From UMGS1071 sp045638545 (GTDB taxonomy: Bacteria; Bacillota; Clostridia; Oscillospirales; Acutalibacteraceae), in NCBI GenBank assembly GCA_045638545.1, contig JAZUBL010000026.1, forward strand, positions 1 through 26,665: 26,665 bases of DNA. The letters run 5' to 3'. Position numbers and translations under genes: made by a program. This document shows, piece after piece, positions 1-6,487 of the stretch (its first letter is position 1; every line of letters begins with the position of its first letter). The notes under the pieces are model-generated. The model made no database searches. It was not told the DNA's origin and was given only the letters and a program-made list of their open reading frames with translations.

Positions 1-33
1 TATATTTTTATCAAAGGAATTACCAAAAAACTC

Positions 34-61
34 TTGCAATCTTATTGATTTGTGATATGAT
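34..61 (+). promoter_or_regulatory. Promoter of the glycogen operon
   Basis: A -35 element TTGCAA (34-39) and a -10 element TATGAT (56-61) are separated by 16 bases. A TG dinucleotide one base before the -10 (53-54) makes it an extended -10 type. The predicted start near 68 leaves a leader of about 40 bases before glgB. Confidence 0.65.
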
Positions 62-70
62 ATTATTAAG

Positions 71-90
71 TAATACTATGTAATACTATC
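71..90 (+). repeat. Tandem 10-base repeat in the glgB leader
   Basis: Two adjacent copies of TAATACTAT followed by G or C lie just after the predicted transcription start and just before the AGGAGG ribosome site (94-99). The role is unknown. It could be a short operator or a spacer. Confidence 0.5.
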
Positions 91-108
91 AAAAGGAGGA
101 CTCGCACA

Positions 109-2220
109 ATGGGTAAAAAAGAGGAGAACAATCTTCCCCTGTATTTATTCCATCAAGGAACAAACTATAAAGCATACGAGTATCTTGGCCTGCATAAAAC
201 ATCTTATGAGGGCAAAGACGGCATGGTTTTCCGTGTGTGGGCACCTGACGCAAAATCTGTAACTGTTGTTGGTGATTTTAACGATTGGAACGAATTTTCG
301 CACCCAATGAATAAAATCAGTGACGGTGTTTGGGAATGCTACATCCCATTTGTACTGGAGGAATATACTCTGTACAAATACTGCATTGAAACACCAAGCG
401 GCGAAAAAGTTTGCAAGGGCGACCCATACGGATATCACTTTGAACTCCGTCCGGGTACTGCATCAAAATATTACGACATTGAAGGCTATAAGTGGAATGA
501 CGCTGCCTGGTTCCGCCAGAAGAAAAAGCGCCCGCACTACAATGGCCCTGTGAATATCTATGAGATCCACCTCGGTTCCTGGCGTATTCACCATGACGGC
601 AACTTCTACTCTTATGACAAGATTGCAGAAGAGCTGATTCCGTACGTAAAAGACATGGGCTTTACTCACGTAGAGCTGATGCCGATCACCGAGTATCCTT
701 TTGATGACTCCTGGGGTTATCAGGTTACCGGCTATTTCGCTCCAACCTCCCGTTACGGCACTCCAAAGGACTTCATGGCCTTTGTAGACAAGTTCCACCA
801 GGCTGGCATCGGCGTTATTCTGGACTGGGTACCGGCACACTTCCCAAGAGACTCTGCCGGTCTTGCAAAGTTTGACGGCGCAGCCTGCTACGAATACGCT
901 GACCCACGCAAAGGCGAACACGCTGACTGGGGCACCCTGGTATTCGACTACGGCCGCAACGAGGTTATCAGCTTCCTCATTTCCAGCGCAATGTTCTGGA
1001 TCGAGAAGTATCACATCGACGGCATCCGTATGGACGCTGTTGCTTCCATGCTGTATCTTGACTACAGCCGTGACCACGGCCAGTGGGTTGCCAACGAATA
1101 CGGCGGCAACGAAAATCTGGAAGCAATCGCATTCCTGCGCAAGCTGAATGAAGTGATGTTTGCAGAATTCCCGGATATCATGATGATCGCAGAAGAGTCT
1201 ACCGCTTGGCCAATGGTTTCCAAGCCAACTGATATCGGCGGTCTGGGCTTTAACTACAAGTGGAATATGGGCTGGATGAACGATATGCTCCGCTATATGT
1301 CTCTGGACCCAATCTACAGAAAGTTCAACCACGACTGCCTGACCTTCTCCTTCTTCTATGCATTCTCCGAGAACTTCGTTCTGCCGATCTCTCACGATGA
1401 AGTAGTACACGGCAAGTGTTCTCTCATCAACAAGATGCCTGGCAACAACGAAGAGAAGTTTGCAAACTATCGTGCCTTCCTGGCATATATGATGGCCCAC
1501 CCTGGCAAGAAGCTGCAGTTTATGGGCAATGAGTTCGCACAGTTCATCGAGTGGAACAACAAGCAGGGTCTGGACTGGCTGCTGCTGGATTACCCAATCC
1601 ATCAGAGAGCAGAGCTGTTCAACAAAACACTGAACCACCTCTATCTGGATACTCCTGCTATGTGGGAAGTTGACTTCTCCTGGGAAGGCTTCTCCTGGAT
1701 CTCCAACGATGACTACACCCAGAGCGTTATTGCCTTCCGCCGTTTCGACCAGAAGGGCAATGAAATCATCATCGTCTGCAACTTTGTACCGGTGCAGCGC
1801 GACAACTACTCCATCGGTGTTCCTTACGGCGGCGTTTATGCTGAAGTATTCAACACAGATGCTGTGGAATTCGGCGGTTCCGGCGTAACCAACGGCGATG
1901 CAATCAAGTCTGTCAACGAGCCAATGCACGGCTTTGATCAGTCTATCAACCTGACTCTCCCACCAATGTCCGTTATGTACTTTAAGGTAAAGCGCAAGAA
2001 TCCTGTGCGCAAGCCAAAAGCTACACCGGTTAAGGTAGAAAAAGAAGAGGCAAAGGAAGAAAAGGCTGCTGTAAAGAAGCCAGCTGCAAAGACTGCTAAG
2101 ACAACTGCAGCAAAAACTGCTGCAGAGCCTGCCGCCAAGACTGCGGCAAAAACCACTGCAGGCGCAAAAAAATGCGGCTGCAAAAAAACAGCCAAAACAG
2201 AGAAATCTGCTGATAAATAA
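109..2220 (+). CDS. glgB: 1,4-alpha-glucan branching enzyme
   Basis: GlgB cuts an alpha-1,4 glucan and re-attaches the piece by an alpha-1,6 bond, branching glycogen in the cytoplasm. An N-terminal carbohydrate-binding module (about residues 38-115) precedes a GH13 barrel with DWVPAHFP (from Asp239), GIRMDAV (nucleophile Asp309), IAEES (acid/base Glu362) and SHDE (Asp430). AGGAGG at 94-99 lies nine bases before the ATG. It is the first gene of glgB-glgC-glgD-glgA. The family normally ends with the beta-sandwich; here about 76 more residues (628-703) follow. They are almost all Lys, Ala, Thr and Pro with a Cys-Gly-Cys near the end, resembling a histone H1-like tail. The enzyme call is secure; the tail's role is unknown. 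Confidence 0.96.
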   Translation: MGKKEENNLPLYLFHQGTNYKAYEYLGLHKTSYEGKDGMVFRVWAPDAKSVTVVGDFNDWNEFSHPMNKISDGVWECYIPFVLEEYTLYKYCIETPSGEKVCKGDPYGYHFELRPGTASKYYDIEGYKWNDAAWFRQKKKRPHYNGPVNIYEIHLGSWRIHHDGNFYSYDKIAEELIPYVKDMGFTHVELMPITEYPFDDSWGYQVTGYFAPTSRYGTPKDFMAFVDKFHQAGIGVILDWVPAHFPRDSAGLAKFDGAACYEYADPRKGEHADWGTLVFDYGRNEVISFLISSAMFWIEKYHIDGIRMDAVASMLYLDYSRDHGQWVANEYGGNENLEAIAFLRKLNEVMFAEFPDIMMIAEESTAWPMVSKPTDIGGLGFNYKWNMGWMNDMLRYMSLDPIYRKFNHDCLTFSFFYAFSENFVLPISHDEVVHGKCSLINKMPGNNEEKFANYRAFLAYMMAHPGKKLQFMGNEFAQFIEWNNKQGLDWLLLDYPIHQRAELFNKTLNHLYLDTPAMWEVDFSWEGFSWISNDDYTQSVIAFRRFDQKGNEIIIVCNFVPVQRDNYSIGVPYGGVYAEVFNTDAVEFGGSGVTNGDAIKSVNEPMHGFDQSINLTLPPMSVMYFKVKRKNPVRKPKATPVKVEKEEAKEEKAAVKKPAAKTAKTTAAKTAAEPAAKTAAKTTAGAKKCGCKKTAKTEKSADK

Positions 2221-2275
2221 GCTTACCCAACCAAATTCAATTTATAGATGTTAATTTTCAAGGAGGAATAGAGAT

Positions 2276-3493
2276 ATGTTACCTAAACAAGAAGTCATTG
2301 CCATGTTGCTTGCAGGCGGACAAGGCAGCCGTCTTGGCGTTCTGACAAGAAACCTGGCAAAACCAGCTGTTCCATTCGGCGGCAAATATAGAATTATTGA
2401 CTTCCCACTTTCCAACTGCATCAATTCCGGTATCGAGACAGTCGGCGTTCTGACACAGTATCAGCCACTGATCCTCAACGAGTACATCGGCAACGGCCAG
2501 CCATGGGATCTGGACCGTATGAACGCAGGTGTGCACGTTCTGCCTCCATATCAGAACAGCAAGAAGTATGACTGGTACAAGGGCACAGCAAACGCTATTT
2601 ACCAGAACATCCACTTCGTAGATCGTTATGATCCTGACTATGTTGTAATCCTCTCCGGTGACCACATTTACAAGATGGACTACTCTGAGATGGTTACTTT
2701 CCATAAAGAAAACAACGCAGCATGCACCATTGCTGAGATGGAAGTTCCTATGGAAGAAGCTTCCCGTTTTGGTATCCTGAACACCAATCCGGACGGCTCC
2801 ATCTATGAATTTGACGAGAAACCAAAGGTACCAAAGAGCAATAAGGCTTCCATGGGTATCTATGTATTCTCCTGGGATAAGCTCCGCAAGTACCTCATCG
2901 AAGACGAAGAGGATCCTAACTCCTCCAACGACTTCGGTCACGATATCCTGCCAAAGATGCTCAACGCTGGCGAGCGCATGATGGCTTGGGAATTCTGCGG
3001 CTACTGGAAAGACGTTGGTACCATCGATTCTCTCTGGGAATCCAACATGGACCTGCTGAATCCAAAAGTAGAGATGAAGCTCAACGACGACAGCTGGAAG
3101 ATCTACTCCCGCAACCCAATCCGTCCTCCACACTACATTGGCAACAAGGCAAGCGTACAGGCTTCCCTCATTACAGAAGGCTGCGGCATCTACGGTTCTG
3201 TTGACTCTTCCGTTATCTTCAATAACGTAACAGTTGAGTGCGGCGCTACCGTTACCGATTCCATCATCATGCCAGGTGCAACCATCAAGTCCGGTGCTAC
3301 TGTTCAGTATGCAATCATCGGTGAAGATTCTGTAATCGGCGAAGGTGCTGTTGTTGGTAAGCGTCCTGAAGACATCGAAAACAAGGATGACTGGGGCATT
3401 GCTGTTGTTGGCGAAGACTGCATCATTAAGCCAGGCGCTGTTGTAGCTCCAAAAGAAATGATCGATGCAGAACAAAATAATAAGGAGGCTTAA
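2276..3493 (+). CDS. glgC: Glucose-1-phosphate adenylyltransferase, catalytic subunit
   Basis: GlgC makes ADP-glucose from ATP and glucose-1-phosphate, the committed step of bacterial glycogen synthesis. The nucleotidyltransferase fold begins with GGQGSRL (residues 14-20). It continues with the KPAVPFGG and YRIIDFPLSN block, and SGDHIYKMDY carries the metal-binding Asp. The C-terminal third is a left-handed beta-helix of hexapeptide repeats. The length of 405 residues is normal for Firmicutes. A strong AGGAGG site lies eight bases before the ATG, and 55 bases separate it from glgB. The catalytic signature is intact, so this is the active partner of the GlgC/GlgD pair. Confidence 0.96.
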   Translation: MLPKQEVIAMLLAGGQGSRLGVLTRNLAKPAVPFGGKYRIIDFPLSNCINSGIETVGVLTQYQPLILNEYIGNGQPWDLDRMNAGVHVLPPYQNSKKYDWYKGTANAIYQNIHFVDRYDPDYVVILSGDHIYKMDYSEMVTFHKENNAACTIAEMEVPMEEASRFGILNTNPDGSIYEFDEKPKVPKSNKASMGIYVFSWDKLRKYLIEDEEDPNSSNDFGHDILPKMLNAGERMMAWEFCGYWKDVGTIDSLWESNMDLLNPKVEMKLNDDSWKIYSRNPIRPPHYIGNKASVQASLITEGCGIYGSVDSSVIFNNVTVECGATVTDSIIMPGATIKSGATVQYAIIGEDSVIGEGAVVGKRPEDIENKDDWGIAVVGEDCIIKPGAVVAPKEMIDAEQNNKEA

Positions 3494-3498
3494 TTACT

Positions 3499-4614
3499 AT
3501 GCGTGCAAACAATGTTGTTGGAATTCTGTTTTCCAATGTTCATGATGAAAAACTCCCTGAATTAACTCAGAAGAGAACAATGGCCTCCGTACCATTCGGC
3601 GGCAGATATCGTCTCATCGACTTCCCACTTTCCAATATGGTAAACTCCGGCATTTTCAATGTTGGTGTTGTAACAAAGAGCAACTACCTGTCTCTGATGG
3701 ATCACCTCGGCTCCGGTAAGTCCTGGGATCTCTCCAGAAAAAGACAGGGTCTCACCCTGCTCCCACCATTCAGCGACAACGGCAACGTATACAACAGCCG
3801 TGTAGACGCACTGTCTTCCATCCGTAACTTCCTGACAAGCGTACAGGAAGATTACGTTCTGCTCAGTGACTGCGATATCGTTTGCAACATGGACTATAAG
3901 AAGGTTCTGGAAGCACACATTAAGAATAAGGCAGACATCACAGCAATTTATGTTTACGGCGAAGTTCCTGCAAACATGAGCGAGCCAACCATCTACAGCC
4001 TGGAGTCTGACGGTCAGGTTCGTGAGCTGCTGATCAACCCAAAAATTGACGGCGCTGCTAACTACGGCCTCAACATGTACATCTTCAACCGCGACACACT
4101 GCTCAAGATCATTGACGACTGTGCAAGCCGCAACCTGAGCAACTTCAAGCGCGATGTACTCCAGAGAAATATGTTCGACTATCGCTTCTATGCATACCAG
4201 TATGACGGCTACGCCAAGGTGATCGCTTCCATGCAGGATTACTACGAAGCAAACATGGAACTGATGCAGTGCGAAGTTCGCCAGCAGCTGTTCAATCCAA
4301 AGCGTCCAATCTACACAAAGGTTCGCGACGATATGCCAGCACACTACGGCCTCAGCTCCTGCCTGAACAACTCCATGGTTGCTGACGGCAGCACCATCGA
4401 AGGCGAAGTAGACGACTGCGTTCTGTTCCGCGGCGTTACTGTAGGTAAGGGCTCCAAGCTCAACAACTGCGTTATCATGCAGGACGTTGTAATCGGCGAA
4501 AACTGCCAGCTGAGCCACGTTGTTATCGATAAGGATGTTACAATTACAGACGGTACAAGTATCAATGGCTCCGATACATATCCGGTATCTATTAGCAAGG
4601 GTAGTGTAGTTTGA
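3499..4614 (+). CDS. glgD: GlgD, non-catalytic ADP-glucose pyrophosphorylase subunit
   Basis: The protein is homologous to GlgC over its whole length and shares the VPFGG-YRLIDFPLSN block. The N-terminal GGxGxRL loop is replaced by an unrelated stretch (around residues 10-23), and the SGDH motif reads SDCD. In Firmicutes, GlgD of this kind pairs with GlgC and raises its activity (established for the family). The gene starts five bases after glgC, and its AAGGAGG site (3482-3488) overlaps the glgC stop region, which fits tight coupling and equal subunit supply. The C-terminal region is a shortened beta-helix. Length is 371 residues. Confidence 0.93.
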   Translation: MRANNVVGILFSNVHDEKLPELTQKRTMASVPFGGRYRLIDFPLSNMVNSGIFNVGVVTKSNYLSLMDHLGSGKSWDLSRKRQGLTLLPPFSDNGNVYNSRVDALSSIRNFLTSVQEDYVLLSDCDIVCNMDYKKVLEAHIKNKADITAIYVYGEVPANMSEPTIYSLESDGQVRELLINPKIDGAANYGLNMYIFNRDTLLKIIDDCASRNLSNFKRDVLQRNMFDYRFYAYQYDGYAKVIASMQDYYEANMELMQCEVRQQLFNPKRPIYTKVRDDMPAHYGLSSCLNNSMVADGSTIEGEVDDCVLFRGVTVGKGSKLNNCVIMQDVVIGENCQLSHVVIDKDVTITDGTSINGSDTYPVSISKGSVV

Positions 4615-4657
4615 TTTGATTAGATATACGAGTTATACAGAAAGGTTAGGACGTTCT

Positions 4658-6082
4658 ATGAAAGTATTATATTGCACCAGCGAGGCACTTCCTTTTATCG
4701 CAACCGGCGGTCTCGCTGATGTTGCCGGCAGTCTTCCGGCGGCACTCCGCCAGAGACTTGTTGGCTGCCGCGTTGTTCTCCCACTGTACGAGGACATCTC
4801 TGAGGAACTGCGTTCTGAACTGAAGTTCATCACCAGCTTCTCTGTTCCTGTAGCATGGAGAAGACAATACTGCGGTATCTTTGAAGCAAGACGCAACGGC
4901 GTGATCTATTACTTCATCGACAACCAGTACTACTTCAAGCGCAATGGCCTCTATGGTCACTACGACGATGCAGAGCGTTTCGCATTCTTCTCCCGTGCAA
5001 TTCTGGAGATGCTGCCACACATCGACTTCCAGCCGGATATCATCCACTGCAACGACTGGCAGACTGCTCTGACACCAATCTATCTGAACCTGTTCTACAA
5101 GCACAACGATTTCTACTCCAACATGAAGACCCTGTTTACGATCCACAACATTCAGTATCAGGGCAAGTACGGCATGGAACTGCTCAATGACGTTCTCGGC
5201 ATTCCAGATTCCTGCCTGCCAATCGTTGAGTATGATGACTGCATCAACATGCTCAAGGGCGCTATCGAGTGCGCTGACTGGGTATCTACTGTTAGCCCAA
5301 CATACGCACAGGAGATCCTTTCCCCATGGTTCTCCCACGGTCTCCACGGCATTCTGCAGGAGCGCTCCTGGAAGCTGTCCGGTATCCTCAATGGTATCGA
5401 CGTAACCAGCTTCGATCCAGAATCCGACCCGAACATCTACGAGCACTTCACCGCAGAAGATCTCAGCGGCAAGGCTGTAAACAAGCAGAAGCTGCAGGAG
5501 CGCCTGGGCCTGGCTCAGGAGCCAAATACTCCACTCATCGGCATGGTTACCAGGATGGTATCTCATAAGGGTCTTGACCTGGTTAAGGAAACCCTCGACA
5601 AGCTGATGTGGCAGAGCAATGCACAGTTCGTAATCCTCGGTTCCGGTGACTGGGAGTACGAGTGCTTCTTCCGCGAGATGCAGGAGAAGTATCCAGGCAG
5701 ACTCTGCGCATGCTTCGGTTTCGTACCGGAACTGTCCAGAAAGATCTATGCAGGTGCTGACATGTTCCTGATGCCTTCCAAGAGTGAGCCATGCGGCCTG
5801 GCACAGATGATGTCTCTCCGCTACGGCACAATTCCGATCATCCGTGAAACTGGCGGTCTGAAAGACTCCATTCAGGACAGCGGTGACAACGAAGGCAACG
5901 GCTTCACATTCAAGTCTTACAACAGCGGCGACATGCTCTATGCAATCTGCCGTGCACTGGAAGGCTATGCAAACCCAGAAGGCTGGGAGATCCTGGTAAA
6001 GCGCGCTATGAACAGCGACAACAGCTGGGGCAAGTCTGCAAAAGAGTACATCCGTCTCTACAAGCAGATCTCCAATCAGTAA
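4658..6082 (+). CDS. glgA: Glycogen synthase (ADP-glucose, GT5)
   Basis: GlgA extends alpha-1,4 glucan chains from ADP-glucose. The start was set at 4658 because MKVLYCTSEA matches the conserved N-terminus of the family. A TTG 42 bases upstream, in frame and next to the glgD stop, has no ribosome site. The family-wide Lys-x-Gly-Gly-Leu motif reads Ala15-Thr-Gly-Gly-Leu, so the lysine that contacts ADP-glucose in the E. coli enzyme is absent. The C-terminal GT-B half is intact, with SEPCGLAQM and RETGGL. It is the last gene of the operon and is followed by a strong terminator. Length is 474 residues, normal for GlgA. Confidence 0.95.
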   Translation: MKVLYCTSEALPFIATGGLADVAGSLPAALRQRLVGCRVVLPLYEDISEELRSELKFITSFSVPVAWRRQYCGIFEARRNGVIYYFIDNQYYFKRNGLYGHYDDAERFAFFSRAILEMLPHIDFQPDIIHCNDWQTALTPIYLNLFYKHNDFYSNMKTLFTIHNIQYQGKYGMELLNDVLGIPDSCLPIVEYDDCINMLKGAIECADWVSTVSPTYAQEILSPWFSHGLHGILQERSWKLSGILNGIDVTSFDPESDPNIYEHFTAEDLSGKAVNKQKLQERLGLAQEPNTPLIGMVTRMVSHKGLDLVKETLDKLMWQSNAQFVILGSGDWEYECFFREMQEKYPGRLCACFGFVPELSRKIYAGADMFLMPSKSEPCGLAQMMSLRYGTIPIIRETGGLKDSIQDSGDNEGNGFTFKSYNSGDMLYAICRALEGYANPEGWEILVKRAMNSDNSWGKSAKEYIRLYKQISNQ

Positions 6083-6117
6083 TTACATATTAGTGACTTA
6101 GTCACCATATATAGCAC

Positions 6118-6163
6118 AAGAGGTGGTCAGTATCACAAGATATTGATCACCTCTTTTATTTTG
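6118..6163 (+). terminator. Intrinsic terminator of the glg operon
   Basis: A 16-pair stem (6118-6133 with 6140-6155, two G-U pairs) closes a six-base loop and is followed by TTATTTT. A smaller five-pair hairpin, GTGAC-TTA-GTCAC, lies at 6093-6105. The loop and 3' arm include CACAAGATATTG, a 12-base word found again at 6194-6205 in the nrdD control region. Confidence 0.85.
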
Positions 6164-6192
6164 TGGTTTTATTCTTCTTCTTCCCTGCCCCT

Positions 6193-6208
6193 CCACAAGA
6201 TATTGTGT
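6193..6208 (+). promoter_or_regulatory. NrdR-box-like site, distal
   Basis: The 16 bases CCACAAGATATTGTGT match 14 of 16 positions of the NrdR-box palindrome ACACAATATATTGTGT. It lies 173 bases upstream of the perfect copy at 6366, so it would act as a distal or auxiliary site. Confidence 0.5.
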
Positions 6209-6220
6209 TGTAATATTTTG

Positions 6221-6253
6221 TGCATATTTTATGCATATTTCGTGCATACTTCG
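6221..6253 (+). repeat. Three direct repeats with an 11-base period
   Basis: TGCATATTTTA, TGCATATTTCG and TGCATACTTCG follow each other with no gap, at 6221, 6232 and 6243. The 11-base period places each copy on about the same face of the helix. The array sits between the two best NrdR-like boxes and looks like a regulator landing site, but the protein is unknown. Confidence 0.6.
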
Positions 6254-6314
6254 TCAATTGGTAATAACAACAAAACTCGATCAGAAGATTCGGCGAAAAT
6301 TTTGCAGATTTGCT

Positions 6315-6344
6315 ATTGACATACCTTGTCAATACCCCTATATA
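6315..6344 (+). promoter_or_regulatory. Candidate upstream nrdD promoter with an inverted repeat
   Basis: TTGACA (6316-6321), 17 bases and TATATA (6339-6344) form a candidate promoter. Its -35 lies inside a perfect inverted repeat, ATTGACA-TACCT-TGTCAAT (6315-6333), which could be an operator blocking this promoter. Confidence 0.5.
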
Positions 6345-6350
6345 TCAATA
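6335..6350 (+). promoter_or_regulatory. Degenerate NrdR half-box
   Basis: CCCCTATATATCAATA keeps the left half of the NrdR palindrome but not the right. It lies exactly 31 bases upstream of the perfect box at 6366, the three-turn spacing known for NrdR box pairs, and overlaps the -10 of the upstream promoter. Confidence 0.4.
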
Positions 6351-6365
6351 TTCCAAAATTTTGTT

Positions 6366-6381
6366 ACACAATATATTGTGT
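6366..6381 (+). promoter_or_regulatory. NrdR box, perfect palindrome
   Basis: ACACAATATATTGTGT is a perfect 16-base palindrome and matches the established NrdR box consensus. It ends eight bases before the -35 of the downstream nrdD promoter. NrdR is the ATP/dATP-sensing repressor of ribonucleotide reductase genes, so dATP-dependent repression of nrdDG-dut is expected. Confidence 0.85.
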
Positions 6382-6388
6382 TTACCCC

Positions 6389-6417
6389 TTGATTTTTCCG
6401 ATTGACTTCTCTATAAT
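6389..6417 (+). promoter_or_regulatory. Main nrdD promoter
   Basis: TTGATT (6389-6394), 17 bases, then a perfect TATAAT (6412-6417). The predicted start near 6424 gives a leader of about 64 bases that begins with a strong hairpin. Confidence 0.75.
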
Positions 6418-6428
6418 GAAATACAGGT

Positions 6429-6459
6429 TGATCTGCGCAGTTTTTGTGCAGATCATTTT
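6429..6459 (+). promoter_or_regulatory. Terminator-like hairpin in the nrdD leader
   Basis: Eleven bases (6429-6439) pair with 6445-6455 around the loop GTTTT, with one G-U pair, followed by TTTTA. It starts about five bases after the predicted transcript start. It could act as an early attenuator or as a 5' stabilising hairpin. The short T run argues for weak termination. Confidence 0.55.
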
Positions 6460-6487
6460 ATAGAGCTATCACACGGGGGCGAATACT

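Noticed and set aside
463..1929. Long minus-strand open frame opposite glgB
   Set aside because: It mirrors the codon structure of glgB, has no family resemblance and no ribosome site, and the plus strand has all GH13 motifs.
4616..4657. TTG start for glgA 42 bases upstream
   Set aside because: No ribosome site; the extra 14 residues do not fit the family, whose members start at the MKVLYCTSE position.
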